Shown here in pieces: positions 12,166 through 24,843 of a stretch of DNA of 64,000 nt. The position numbers and the translations under genes are program-made. The notes under the pieces were generated by a model, which searched no databases, was not told where the DNA came from, and saw only the letters and a list, made by a program, of their open reading frames with translations. The stretch spans positions 59,098,851 through 59,162,850 of the forward strand of contig NW_026262582.1 in assembly GCF_021869535.1 (NCBI RefSeq), written 5' to 3'. The first letter of the stretch is position 1, and each line of letters begins with the position of its first letter. Source of the DNA: Mytilus californianus. Its lineage: Eukaryota > Mollusca > Bivalvia > Mytilida > Mytilidae.

Positions 12166-12345
12166 ACTTTCAATGACAAACGTAAGTATTGCTGATAAGA
12201 AAAGTCCTTCATAAAATATATGAAAAATGAGGCGAAAGATACCAAAGGGAAGTTCAAACTCATAACAGTTGTATAAGTCAAAAATAAACTGACAATACCA
12301 TGGCACAAAAATGAAGAAAAAGACTAAAAGACAAACAAGGGTACT
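12166..12345 (-). repeat. Interspersed repeat family 2 fragment (-)
   Basis: Reverse-orientation fragment of the mussel-type repeat also present on the plus strand at 12,690-12,790. Translated, both give the same peptide core (FELPFGIFRL here, FECPFGIFRL there), showing that they are inverted copies of one sequence rather than two genes. The unit-2 duplicate is at 13,603-13,782. Confidence 0.7.
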
Positions 12346-12514
12346 CAAATTACAACATAAAAAACGAAAGATTGAGCAACACGAACCTCACCAAAACATG
12401 AATTATGTTGGAATTTACACGTACAGGCAGATTATATTTTACTTGTTTGGACGCTGTAATCCTGTTTTTGTTTCTACAAATATGAATTTTCACAGAGTAT
12501 AAACAATAAACAAG

Positions 12515-12960
12515 TGATAGTTATAGCTAGATATGGTATGACGGGTGCCACATGTGGAGCAGGATCTGCTTACCTTTCCGCAGCACATGAGATCAACCCC
12601 CCAGTTTTTAATTGGGTTCGTGTTACTCAGTATTTAGGTTCTATTTTGTGTTTTGTTTACTGTTGTGTCTCTGTTTCTCTGTTTCTCTGTTGGTCTTTTT
12701 CTTTTTTAGCCATGGCGTTGTCAGTTTATTTTCGTCTCATGAGTTTGAATGTCCCTTTGGTATTTTTCGCCTTTCTTTTATAAACCCAGGTTTAACCAAC
12801 CATTTTGTACATTCGGAAATGCCGTCACCAAGTCAGGAATACGACAGTTTTTACTATGTTCGTTTGATGTGTTGGAGCTTTTCATTTTCAATTTGCTAAA
12901 AGACTTTGTGTTTTGAATTGACATTAGAGGTCGGTAGTTTTGTTATTTTACTTTGCACAA
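12515..12960 (+). repeat. Interspersed repeat family 2 copy (+)
   Basis: Contains the marks of a dispersed repeat found repeatedly in this window: agccatggcgttgtcagttt, then aaacccaggtttaa, ccaccatttt-like, aagtcaggaatacgacag, ttcgtttgatgtgttggagc and ggtagttttgttatttta. Related pieces occur at 24,165, 29,385 (-), 41,305, 48,120, 57,245 (-) and 58,430. Open frames here (12,514-12,899) are not genes. It is repeated in unit 2 at about 13,952-14,389. Confidence 0.75.
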
Positions 12961-13078
12961 AATGTATACAAATTTAATATCACACTAGATACACAGCATA
13001 CTGGGATGGATGCAGCTACTGGATTGTTCTGATGAGTGTTAACACTTCGCGAGTCCAAACACTGATTTTAAGTAAAGC

Positions 13079-14500
13079 TTTTTGGATTTACTAAATGTTT
13101 TTTTGTATACTTACAGGGAAGGATTCTGATAAAAATGGAAATGGAAACATTCTGTCATACCTACTTTGAAAACATGGGAAACAGATATGGAGCAAAAGTT
13201 AATAAGACAAAATAATCAACAACAATTTTTCGCACTATTACTCTAAACATATGACAAACAAATATGATAGTACGAAATGATACACGGAGCCTATATTGTT
13301 TGACAGCAAAAAGGATCACGTGTTTAATAATTTGTGCAACATCATTACACTTCTATAACATACTGTTATATGTTTTAGTGTTTGATAATAATTTCGGACA
13401 TCAGCTTACTCGTGCGGAAACTGGCAAACACATCAATTATAGTTTTTGTTAATTTTAGATCAACAAAATATGGAAAATATATCTTCATTTTAATTGTTTT
13501 GTTTATTTACATTCTAGATTAAAAGATACCTGAAATAGAGAAATAACAGAAATATATGTGACTAGTTAATATATATGAAATGCAGAAATTCTAATATAAT
13601 AAACTTTCAATGACAAACGTAAGTATTGCTGATAAGAAAAGTCCTTCATAAAATATATGAAAAATGAGGCGAAAGATACCAAAGGGAAGTTCAAACTCAT
13701 AACAGTTGTATAAGTCAAAAATAAACTGACAATACCATGGCACAAAAATGAAGAAAAAGACTAAAAGACAAACAAGGGTACTCAAATTACAACATAAAAA
13801 ACGAAAGATTGAGCAACACGAACCTCACCAAAACATGAATTATGTTGGAATTTACACGTACAGGCAGATTATATTTTACTTGTTTGGACGCTGTAATCCT
13901 GTTTTTGTTTCTACAAATATGAATTTTCACAGAGTATAAACAATAAACAAGTGATAGTTATAGCTAGATATGGTATGACGGGTGCCACATGTGGAGCAGG
14001 ATCTGCTTACCTTTCCGCAGCACATGAGATCAACCCCCCAGTTTTTAATTGGGTTCGTGTTACTCAGTATTTAGGTTCTATTTTGTGTTTTGTTTACTGT
14101 TGTGTCTCTGTTTCTCTGTTGGTCTTTTTCTTTTTTAGCCATGGCGTTGTCAGTTTATTTTCGTCTCATGAGTTTGAATGTCCCTTTGGTATTTTTCGCC
14201 TTTCTTTTATAAACCCAGGTTTAACCAACCATTTTGTACATTCGGAAATGCCGTCACCAAGTCAGGAATACGACAGTTTTTACTATGTTCGTTTGATGTG
14301 TTGGAGCTTTTCATTTTCAATTTGCTAAAAGACTTTGTGTTTTGAATTGACATTAGAGGTCGGTAGTTTTGTTATTTTACTTTGCACAAAATGTATACAA
14401 ATTTAATATCACACTAGATACACAGCATACTGGGATGGATGCAGCTACTGGATTGTTCTGATGAGTGTTAACACTTCGCGAGTCCAAACACTGATTTTAA
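13079..14500 (+). repeat. 1.43-kb tandem duplication, unit 2
   Basis: Second unit of the duplication, ending at ctgattttaa (14,500), after which the sequences diverge. It is near-identical to unit 1 apart from one missing octamer, so it is recent. Confidence 0.95.
13117..13215 (+). CDS. Gene 1 last exon E, copy 2 (duplicate)
   Basis: Exact duplicate of the last exon with the same acceptor (gtatacttacag). If spliced it would give the same C-terminus as copy 1, with a stop at 13,169 in phase 1 or 13,215 in phase 0. Since copy 1 already ends in a stop, copy 2 would be used only by skipping copy 1. Probably redundant. Confidence 0.5.
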   Translation, partial: GRILIKMEMETFCHTYFENMGNRYGAKVNKTK

Positions 14501-17500
14501 ACGGGATTCGTATTTTTTGTCTATTATCAAACGCTTTCCGTTAATATTCTCATTAATGGCTTTGCCAATAAGATATTTATGCATTTTATTATTATTTTGT
14601 TGTATACTCGGTCATGCAGTAAATTTCGAAATTAACGTTGGAATATCAGTTTGGTGATATTTCAGGTATAGACCGATACAGTCGCTGATTTGCTATTATG
14701 TAATGCATCGTCATCAAAACCGGATCTTCCTTCTTTGGTTGAATCAACGAGGTACGCGAGGCGTGTGCTATTTAATTTTCAATTTTCTTTCTAATATTGT
14801 GCAGATGTTTGTTGCTTTAATCGTATTTTAATTATTCATTATACTTATTGCACCAATGACTTTGTTTTTTTTGTTTTTTGAGTTCATTGCTATTTCATAC
14901 GTCATTATTAGCAGACGACTGTACAGATTCGACCAGAGGCTTCGAAGTGTATGTTGTTCTGCTTTTACTGTATCTGTAATTAAAGTCTGTTAAATTTAGA
15001 TGTGAGCTTTCGATTAGCCGACAACCTTAGATTTCGACCCTCCCAAGCACAGTTTACCTTGATTTGAATTTGGCTTTTTTGTTTATGCCACTTTTGTTCA
15101 AGGAGATTCAAACGTTTCTTTTATTTATAAATCTTTGCCTTTTAAATTTTTAGATTTGAGCGTTCCCGACGTTAATCCAAAACAGATATTTGAATGCCAG
15201 ACATAACAGATAATTGTATTCAAAAAAAGATTTAATAGAACTGAAGTGATTTTCATTCATTATTTGAGTTTAGTAAATGTTGCCTGTTAAACGTCCAGTT
15301 TGAAATAGTACATGAATATTCAGGACCATGATCTTTTTATAAAATATTTAGAAACCGGGCCTTGTATTAGACTGACACGCTTAGTAAGATTTTCAACATG
15401 CTCTAAAGGAATCCAGTCTTCACTCTTACCATAAAAGGTGCATTTTTTTTTGAAAAAAACAGCTTATATTTTTTGGTTTAAATCAGCCAAATTTTGCATT
15501 ATCTCCATCCGCACACAGGCAGTAACGCTGACAAAAGATATTTACTGTATCGTTTTCAATGTTAAATCCAAATAAAGCAATTTAAATATAAACAAATTCA
15601 CGTATGACGTCTTCTGTTCTAATCGTGGTATGGATGATAATTCGTTAATGTTAATTATGAAAGATCGGAAAGGGCAATCCATTTTTTATAAATTTCTGGT
15701 TTCCATTTTGACCTTTGTCAGTTCTAATTAATGGTGACAACTGTAGACTGTGAACAGCCAAATGGTTAATATGAACTCTGAACTGTCAACATGGATCTGA
15801 GAAAGTCGACGTCAACTGATAACTCTCAACTTGGAATTGAGATATATATCGACCTGTAACTTTGATGTCAAAAAGTCAACTGGGAAGCTGAGAAATTTTA
15901 GGATGAAAGTGAGAAATATTAATTGGAACTCATAAAACCTAAATTTGACATAAAGATGTCCTTACCGTTTATTCGTAGTTCATAGATGACAAAGAATTTG
16001 TTCCAATTGTCGTAAAATTGTCAGTTGTTTTCGAGATGTAATACTACCACTGATTTTCCCCTATAAGTCTTTGTTAAATTTGCACTTTTCAAAAAAATTG
16101 TGCAGAATTTATCTTTGTTTCAAATATAGAAATACTTGGCAAGAGTAAAGTTTTATCCTCTCCAAGACCATAGACAAAATTTCACATTCACATTGCATAT
16201 AAGAAAATAACCATCACTGGAAGCTAACCAATCAAATTTTCATCCTTTTTTTTCCTGTGTACAAGCTTTAGTAACCATGTATCCTCAAGTTTCCAAAATA
16301 TTATATAGAAACACCAAATAAAAACATAAGGGTGCTTTGAAACGCCCAAGATATAGGTTTATGACTCAGAAATTGTTTACTGCAATGTAATGTAGGATTA
16401 ATTTCCTAAAGCTGTCAATTTCAAGGGAATATTTTTTTTTCGATCCTTTTTCGTATGCAACCGGATGTGACGTACTATGATCTGGTGGTATTACACCTCG
16501 ACTTACGAGTTTGAATATTCCTTTGGCATATTTCGTCTCTCTTTAACATGAATGAAACTATCGAATGTGCAATTTGCACTTGATAAAGACAAAACGCGAT
16601 TTAGTTTAACCAAATATGTTCAACTTGTAGACCAATCATAGCACAACCCTTCTTTTTCTATAAAGTATCTAACGTATACAGCGTTATGAGGACATTATTG
16701 TAAATTTTTAAATTATTGAGCTGTTTTTATTAATGCGAAACTTTCGACAGTATCAGGTTATATATATTTTTTTTCTTCATTCAGAAACTGCTCGTGGATC
16801 AGGTCAAGATGTCTGCTGAGATATATGGAGAACAACGTGTTTTTGTATTGATCTGTGTGAAGGCTTTGATGTTTGGAGTCCAGACTATGTCCAGAAACCA
16901 AGTTAAACACGTTAAAGATCTGACAAAGCATTCATAAGTGTATGTGGTAGATTCAAGTTACATCCACGTATACATTTCTTGAAGAGGAATTTCTAAATTA
17001 ATGTACTTTTAGCCTAACATATTTTGTTGTTAATGTTTATAAAAAATACTGATAAGTTAATTTTAAATGATACTTTTCCCCCAAGAAATACATTTACAAG
17101 GCAGTGCATATTCGCACACCCTATTGTATTGTTGAATAAGCTACCCGGAGGAATGGATTTGCTACAGTGGAAAACAGGACTATACAAATCATCGGTTGAC
17201 TGTATCATGAATTTACAAAGGAATATAAAACAAAGAATGTTATGAATAGTTTTATTGGTTATTATTGTTGATTTAACATTTTCTGGATTTGGCTACACTA
17301 AAAGTTCTTGGTTGATGTATCAATGTTTGTATAATTTATTTTCTCAATATTTAGGACTCAAGCATCACAAGAGAAATGTTCAGTGGCAGACAGCGCTTTT
17401 AGCGTAGTGAAACTAATACCGTATATGTTATAAATAGTTGATAATAATTGTTATAGGTTTACTGTTTGTTCTTGATAACTGCGTATATAATTTTATTCTT

Positions 17501-18311
17501 CGTGTTTGAATTTGCTTATGTATAAATGAAAACAAGACTGATGAATTAGTCAATTATTTATGCTCTTTTGTAAAATATAACAAAGATATAAAGGGGACAT
17601 TTTAACTAATATGGTGAACGAAATGTACAACGCCATAGCAAAACAACGTAAGACGACAAAAACACAAACAAATTTACATGTAAAGGGAATTAAAAACTGA
17701 GTACCATAAGCACAAACACTACTGTTGATGATTTCAATTGGTCTGCAAGGTTAAGCAGATCTCGAACCACTAATAGCACCCATCGCTTTGTTCATTGTTA
17801 CTTAAAATCTCGTTTAGTGGTGTAACAATCGAGAAAAAGAAGATGGACCTGTGTTACGACTATTGGAACATATCCTAGGTCAACTATTGAAAAGATAACC
17901 CATAATGGTCAATTAGCTCGTGATGGCGAACGTGAATGAAACTGTTTATGACCTTCACTTTTAGCATTTATTGATACATTATTAGAATTGAGCATTAATT
18001 TGAAAATCGACTGCAGAGACAAATCACTAATCTTCTCTTTACAATGTATAAATATCTGAATCCATAGTTTCAAGAGTACTTAGCTTTATCTAAAATGATG
18101 CTTATATATCTACAAAAAGGCCACTTTAAACGTTGATAGATTTATAATCCCTCTGTTAAGCCGCAAATCACTATCATGTAGTTAACGATTATACAATATG
18201 TTATTTCATAGAATGCAGTTTTTGTACTTTGCTAAACAGAAATGACTGTAATAATATAGATTATAAGTTAAATGCAGGCCTTGAATGAACCGGGTTTAAA
18301 ATGTTTGAAAA
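14501..18311. other. Intergenic region downstream of gene 1, with weak exon candidates
   Basis: Mostly AT-rich without clear genes. Two stretches have exon-like looks. At about 14,661-14,742 an open frame with mixed codons (TDTVADLLLCNASSSKP...) lies between an AG and a gtacgc. At about 16,788-16,937 an acceptor-like ttcattcag is followed by a 50-codon frame (KLLVDQVKMSAEIYGEQR...) ending in TAA. Neither matches a family I know. 15,725-15,950 is a loose degenerate repeat of tcaactg/gaactctga-like words. Small repeat-family fragments lie at 15,045-15,200 (family 3) and 16,480-16,560 (family 2). Confidence 0.3.
15045..15200 (+). repeat. Interspersed repeat family 3 fragment
   Basis: Shares the ccttttaaa-ttt-ttgagcgttcc core with copies at 22,845, 34,015, 34,300 and 60,060, followed by a decayed gatgaaggtaaat-like segment. 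Confidence 0.5.
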
Positions 18312-18805
18312 TTGGTACCCACGAAAAAAATGCTTCTTTATAGTTCAAGACCAGATAAAAACGCATCAGAGATACCAGTTATATCGTCTGCAACGCTTGA
18401 CGCGTTTTTTGTTTTCATACGATGCATAAATAACACTCGAATCAAAATATATGGAAGGCCAAACACAAAGAAATTGAAGCGCATTACAAACCGTACATTC
18501 TAAAGATTTATTACAATTGGGGCTAAGACAATCTATATCTGGTGTTAACAAACCTTTGTATTTCGAATTATTCAACATTTTATAAATAATAAATCGACAG
18601 AAAAATGAACATCTCAATGATGTACAAAAGTGCGGACTTTTGGTCTAATAATACCGTCGGAGACCAAATGTCGATCAGCAGTGGCATCTACCAAAATTAT
18701 TATATATCTGTTAAGCCGCCGAACATTACATACATTTGGATTTTTTTCCATATAATTTTTTAGCCTAAAAATTAACATAGTGTTTCTACCAGCTTCTGCG
18801 TTCAA
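18312..18805. repeat. Interspersed repeat family 4, long diverged copy
   Basis: Contains gcatcagagataccagttat, ggaaggccaaacacaaagaa and attgaagcgcatt in the first part, and a piece near 18,650-18,700 with ataccgtcgg, aaatgtcgatcagcagtggc and atctacca. In bivalve genomes the two parts belong to one abundant dispersed element carrying a gacgcgcgtttcg-type core (recalled from knowledge, not searched). Open frames of 60-83 codons on both strands lie inside this repeat. Confidence 0.55.
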
Positions 18806-19004
18806 GAACTTCTTTCTTTTGCAAATCAGTAATGGAATTAAAGATTTATGTTAAACTAGTTTTAAAAGATGTGAAGTGCGTGTTTTTTTTTAAAGAATTA
18901 AAAATGGACACAATGACAATGAAAGGACATACATTTTCAAACAAAATCAGATGAGTTTATCTTTTTGACTGGTGATGACAGGACTACTTACAACATGTTA
19001 AATA

Positions 19005-19350
19005 GGAATAAAAAGATGTGGTATGATTGTCAATGAGACAACTCCCAAAAAGAGACCAAATGTCACAGAAATTAACAACTATAGTTCACAATACGGCCTT
19101 CAACAATAGGTAAAACCTATACCGCATAGTCAGCTATAAAAGGCCCTGAAATGACAAAAGTAAAACAATTCAAACGAAACAACTAACGGCCTGACCTATG
19201 TACAAAATAATGAACGAAAAACAAATATGATATACAGCAACAAGCGACAACCACTGAATTGCAGGTTACTGACTTGGGACAGGCACATACAGAATATGGC
19301 GCCAAACCCTCCCCTTAACCTAGGATAACGGTACAACATTCTCGTTGTAG
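19005..19350 (-). repeat. Solo 3' tail of Penelope-like element (-)
   Basis: On the plus strand this reads gatgtggtatgattgtcaat, gagacaactcccaaaa, cggccttcaacaat, gcataccg-like, tataaaaggccctgaa, cgacaaccactgaatt and cctgacttgggacagg-like words. The same sequence lies directly downstream of reverse-transcriptase relics at 25,780-26,170 (-) and 56,470-56,930 (+), which identifies it as the 3' end of that element, 5'-truncated. Confidence 0.7.
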
Positions 19351-21639
19351 TCTTCTTTAATAGTTTGATGTCTCGTCTCAATTGTAAAACTACTTTTGGT
19401 TTTTATCCAATAAGTTGTTTATAATTTTTCTTTGACATGCCATACATGTATATCTAATGACAGATCTGATGTTTCAGCTATGAAGTAATGTCCTTGCATT
19501 TAACTGAATCTTTGCATTAATTGAGGATCTGACAAAAATGTTCGTTGTTAAAGACAATTCAAACGTAAAATCTTTTCTTTCTAATTTGACATAGTGACAA
19601 TATATTAGCAAATAAATGAATGTTATATGTCTGGCAATAACACTACTTACGAATGTATGCTTTTTCTCTTTACGCAAAAACTTCTCCAACTGAGTTACGA
19701 TGAAGAACATATAAATTCAACACATTCATAGTCACCACCACGATTTGGTTGATCAAAACGAAATGTCTGTGTCTTTAGTCACTTGCGACATATCGTTGTA
19801 GTCTTAGATCTTCAGATACCAAAAGAGTAGTCTGATCAATAACTCTACCGATTACGTCCTACTCCCTATTTCCGAATGTACCATTTAAATTCGAATTCGC
19901 GTAGACGGTGATGCATACATAGCAGCATCAGGTCTCGTTCATTAAGGGTCTTAGGGATTCCTTCAGTTTACGTTTGTTACCTTGATTTACCTTCTAAATC
20001 AATTGATGAGATTTGGACTTTTGTAAACTGCTATTAATTTATGCTGACTACAAATGTCATTATTATATTTCTACTGTAGTCTTTGAAAAAAAATACAATA
20101 TCGACAACTCTTAGAAGCTTGTCTGAATACGAAACAATTACCTAAAATTATCATTACCAATTATTCATATTTGCTGATCATGTAGTTTAGATAGAGGTTT
20201 CCGGAATCATTGCATCACTTTGATATTAGCACTGACGATTTTAGGCAATAACATATTGAATATTGTAACACACACTGAAGAAAAAAATGCGTCGCTTAAT
20301 ATCCATTGCATACAATATGTAACTGCTTTTTAGAATGGTTTTCGATATAGAACATTTTTGCTATAAAGCGGGGTTGATTTTGTTGTCATAAAGACTGTTC
20401 TGTTTTAGCTAGAAGCAAACGCATTAACATAGATTTTAAAATGCATACAAATTAATTGATACAAAAGGGTGTCTTTAAAAGAAATAAAATAAATTTATAA
20501 CATTTTACATTAAGTTCAAATTTGATAATACACCTTCTTATAATAAAAAGAAGAAACCCACCTATTTTATACATCGTTTTATTCCATTCGTATCACAACT
20601 TTATATAAGATAAAGTGATGCAATAAATTACAATCTGTCAGCGTTGAGCAGTCTCACGATCGAAAATGAAATAAAGTTCAATTTAATTGGTATTTATTTT
20701 TGATATCTCACATCCTTTTTGTTTTGTTTGTCTTTTTCTTTGTTAATCTTATGTCTCATCTGTCTGATAATCTGTCACTTATTTATTTGTATTACTATTA
20801 CATATCTGCATAACTGTCGTGCAATTTTAGGTTTTTATCCCTGTTTATACCTGTAGCTGTTATGTTACTTTTGGTTTATGATAATGTCAGAACGCCTGAA
20901 TTATTGCTCATGTGTTGTCCGTAAAACACTTTCGTTACTTTAATGCGGTTCTTTCGATCAGTAGGGCTAGATCTGCTTATTTTTTTCTCATGGAATCCTA
21001 TGTGACTTGATGTACTATTTCAATCTAAATTAGGAAATTAATGAACTTCTGTCTATTAATATTATTATAATCAATATGTATTCCAGATACGAAGCCACAT
21101 ACTACACTATGCCTAAACAATACATTAAACTGTAAGCCATAGCTAAATAATGGACATGACGAATGTTATAATTGTTTGTGCAAACGATATCATATTGATA
21201 CAAAAACTCGGCAATGATACTCGAATGCAAACAGTTGGAAGGTAACAGTTCAGTTTAGACAATAAAAACCGAGATTCTGAAAAGTTGTGTCAAAAATGGC
21301 TAAAGATTTCTTAAGTTACTTAATGTTGGTGCCAACTACGACTGAGCATATTTTTGGTACTTTTAATTGATTTGTATTTTTCTATTTTCATACTTGGCTA
21401 ATATCTCGACTCAACCTAAATATAACTTTTAGAACATATATCATGTAAACGGTGTTTTGGGTGAAATGTGTGTATCCTTTTATTTAATTGCAAATTGTAT
21501 CAATTGTTGATGTCCTGTTGGTTAAATAAATATTGATGAAATAGCTACTAATATGCAATTATCCCTTCAATACTACAACAAGTGTTGTCGTTCATTTCAC
21601 ATCAGTATGTGTCTTTGCTTTGTGTTTAAGTTCAATGAT
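19351..21639. other. Intergenic, AT-rich
   Basis: No gene seen. 19,760-19,965 resembles 37,735-37,880 (ttagatcttcagatacca and gtgatgcatacata-like words), a piece that follows a reverse-transcriptase relic there, so it is probably retroelement debris. Confidence 0.45.
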
Positions 21640-21800
21640 TCACGTATAAAAACACATCACAGATACCAGTTATATCAGTTGGCATGCCAGACGTTTCGTT
21701 GAAATACAATTATCATTATGATGAGTGGAGCTAGAATCGAAAAGGATTAAAGGCCAAACCAAGTACGAAATTGAAGAGCATTTTTAAACAAACATTTACG
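21640..21800. repeat. Interspersed repeat family 4 fragment
   Basis: Reads tcacagataccagttatatc, ggcatgccagacgtttcgtt, ggccaaaccaagtacgaaat and tgaagagcattt, matching 18,330-18,490 and 44,930-45,030. Confidence 0.65.
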
Positions 21801-22844
21801 TTAATTTGAATATGAAACCAAATAATGGCTAATAAAATTTTAATTGAAACTGAAATGCGGTTGATTTATTTAAAATTGTAGTCAGCTGGTGGTTTTTTTT
21901 TTAATTTCAAATAAAAAGTTTTTGATTATCATGTATATCCTGTTTAATAACAAAAAAGATGGCATTGTTATATATACTAGGGTTATGGAAGTTATAACAA
22001 AATTGTAATGTATATGTTTAAATCAACCTACGTGTAACATAAGATGCATCTCTTTAATGTTCAAACAGGACTGGTCTTGTGCAAACATAAAATTAAACAT
22101 TATTTTTTGGCATGTGATCGATTTCCATTGAGTAATTTCCTATCGCGAAATATATTTAAACATGCATTAGTGATAAGCACAGTTACAGTAACTATAGATA
22201 AATACAAATATCAATGAAATCATTATCGACATAACTATGTCCATGTATGTCATGGGCAAACACACACTTACGTTTTTAGGACATTTCTAATCCAAACTTA
22301 TGAGGTATGTATATTTGAAGTTATAAGATTACCTTAGATGAGTCGAAACGCGCGTCGGGCGTTTAAAATTTAATCATAATACGTATGTTGTGTTTATTAA
22401 ATGCCTTTCTCTAAGACAAAATGCACATCAGTTTTGATACTTGAAGTGTTTAATTGATTTAATATTTTGAAATCGCATTTAGTTTAGTTATTTATCATTG
22501 TTTAATTTTACTTTTTTCTAAATTGTTCATACTGTGTCAAACTGTTGTTTATACACGTATCATGCGGTATCAAATGCTACAGGTTGTGCAAAATTGTCCG
22601 ATTTTGTATAAATTAATCATGATTTAATAGGTTAATTTATTTTACATTTCAATATAACTTTAGATTATTTGAGTAAATTTCCTTCATATAGCATGTATAG
22701 TATAGGTAAAAGAATTTGAAACAAACAAAATGTATTTTGTTTTTGTATAAAAAGTCGAAATAATCAAAAATAAATCTTTCTTCATTTAGATGAAAAGTCT
22801 CACTCGTCTGTTCATCAGTTAAAATAAATATTAAGAACATAAAG
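21801..22844. other. Intergenic, AT-rich
   Basis: No gene. Near 22,335-22,365 there is a short gagtcgaaacgcgcgtcggg segment, a remnant of the conserved core found in bivalve SINE-like repeats (recognised by eye). Confidence 0.45.
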
Positions 22845-23030
22845 GTTCAAATTCCCTCAGGCAAAGTTGACTTAAGATAAATTGAGGGCTTTTATTTGGT
22901 CATATAGTTACATACATAGCAGCGTTTTTACGCATCCCTGCCTTTTAAATGTTTAGGTTAGAACGTATCTGGTGACGAAAAATCAAGAAAAGCGCTTCGG
23001 AAGAATGTAATGCCTAAAGTGTTTATTTCA
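22845..23030 (+). repeat. Interspersed repeat family 3 copy
   Basis: Has ccctcaggcaaagttgactt, aagataaattgagggct, ttggtcatatagttacatac, ccttttaaatgttta and agcgcttcgg. The same order of words occurs at 60,060-60,235 and in part at 34,300-34,460. Confidence 0.65.
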
Positions 23031-24164
23031 TTTAAATATTAATTGCATTCATTTGTAAAAGTTTGACTATTTCAGTAAAGACACCTGACTATCTTAATTC
23101 AATGTAAACTTTAGAATAATACATTTACTGTGTCATTATATAAAATGATCTAAATGTGTTTTTTTTGGAAAATTTGGTCAACAATACAACCCTTTATATT
23201 AACAGAAAACACCAACACATTCTTGACTACGAAAAACAAGAACAACCACCATTAGCAAGCTAGACAAAACATTACAGACAATCAAATTCTATTAACGCAT
23301 GGTGCAATAACTGCATTTGAACAGCCACAACAATGTATGTAATCACAAACCCTCCCTTTTAAATAACTAGAATGTAATCATACAACTACAACACAAATTT
23401 TTCAACCAATTTGTATTATGAAAACTTTGTTGTGTTAAATAAATTTATATCAAATTCAAATGTGAAAGCCAATCAAGATAAAAGAGGTTACTTCACATGA
23501 TTAAGTTGTGAGTAAACCCAATAGATATAATATTTCTAGTCGGTTCGAAATTAAAACACTATTCAAAACCTCATTATTCGTGTTAATACATTGTTTAAGG
23601 CCACAATTGTTTAATCCTCAAGAGACACGTGTAGCTGGAATCGTTTGATTAAACTAAGGAGCTTTCAGTGGGTAACTTCTCCAGATACGACAAAAAAATT
23701 AGGTGAATACCCAAAAGCAGAATTATTCATTCCATGACTGTATTCTCCATAAAAGGTTTGATGACATACAATCTTTGACAGATTAAATAATTTTAAATTA
23801 AAATGTATGTTCATTTTACAAAAACATACTTGCATGTACTGTTGAAAGAGACTGAAATTGAATACTGATCTATGGTTTATTACAAAGTGTTGGTTCAGGT
23901 CTTCAAATGTTTAATTAAACGTTATATCATATAACGCTTGAAACCAATAATACACCTTGTCATAACTATGCGAATAATTTTACGAATCGGAGATTGTTGT
24001 CTGGTTTTTCTTAAGTGAATATTTTTCAATTCAATCGTAACAATATAACTGAACAAATAAATGATAATATGTTCTTGAATAGAAATAGCCTATAAAAAAA
24101 CATAAATGCTAAACAAATTCACTTACACAACAGTTTTAACGGTATTTTTAACATTGCCATATAG
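23031..24164. other. Intergenic, AT-rich
   Basis: No gene or recognisable repeat. 23,690-23,900 (aattaggtgaatacccaaaa, then agaattattcatt) has a diverged relative at 49,025-49,200 (tgtcaggtgaatacccc...), a dispersed pair of unknown origin. Confidence 0.4.
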
Positions 24165-24440
24165 TTTGGCTAGACATAAAACCAGGTTCAACCCGCAATT
24201 GTTCTTAAAATGTCCTGTACGAAGTCAGGAATATGGCAGTTGTTATCTACAGTCCGTTTCTATGTATGTTGGCGTTAGCTTTTGTTCAGTTTAGTGTTTC
24301 TGTTGTTCCGTTGTTGTCCTCTTATAGTTGATGTTTTTCCCTCGGTTTAAGTTTGTTACCCGGATTTGGTTTTGCTTAATCAAATAATGACTATTTAACA
24401 GCGGCATACTACTGTTACCATTATTTATACTTTATTTGAC
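24165..24440 (+). repeat. Interspersed repeat family 2-related fragment
   Basis: Contains acataaaaccaggttcaacc, aagtcaggaatatggcagtt and later ttctgttgttccgttgttgt, ctcttatagttgatgttttt, ccctcggttt and ttgttacccggatttg. I recognise these words as part of a common mussel dispersed repeat. The 62-codon frame at 24,106-24,294 is repeat sequence. Confidence 0.6.
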
Positions 24441-24843
24441 TATACCACGTAGAACACTGCCAATGGGATCTGTTAGAGGTCATTTCAAATACCCGATGTA
24501 ATTAAGCAATTGTCATTGATTTCTTTTGAATAATTTAGCAAACATGTTCCAAATTTGTACAGGGAGAACCATGTCCGTAATTCCCGAATGATAGGATATA
24601 TATCTACGGAAAAACATAATGACGGCGACACAGTCGTCTTTCAAATTTAATAGCATCTCAAATCTTCACATCTTCATGCGATGTGCGACAATTCTGTTTT
24701 GAAGAATAAAATTTGTAAAAACAGGAATAGAATATGGTTTAATATGGAATGGAAAATAGTGCATATTGGGTATTTCAATAGTTAGTTCTTATAGTGGTAG
24801 AAATAATACTGTTAGCAGTTGTTTTAAGATGACATTACTAATT

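Larger units (their letters stand above)
11642..13078 (+). repeat. 1.44-kb tandem duplication, unit 1
   Basis: Directly followed by a nearly identical second unit (13,079-14,500). Unit 1 starts 38 bp before exon E of gene 1, so the duplication carries the acceptor and whole last exon. The offset is exactly 1,437 bp until about 12,690, where unit 1 has one extra tttctctg octamer, and then 1,429 bp. The unit also contains two inverted fragments of a dispersed repeat (about 12,166-12,345 and 12,515-12,960). Open frames of 60-95 codons in both units are repeat sequence. Confidence 0.95.

Noticed and set aside
12311..12899. Several 60-95 codon frames and their copies 1,437 bp downstream
   Set aside because: They come from the dispersed repeat inside the tandem duplication. 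Copies elsewhere are not open, and frames exist on both strands of the same repeat.
16788..16937. 50-codon frame as an additional gene 1 exon
   Set aside because: Gene 1 already has a stop in its last exon and the frame has no similarity to the propeller family. Kept only as a low-confidence observation.
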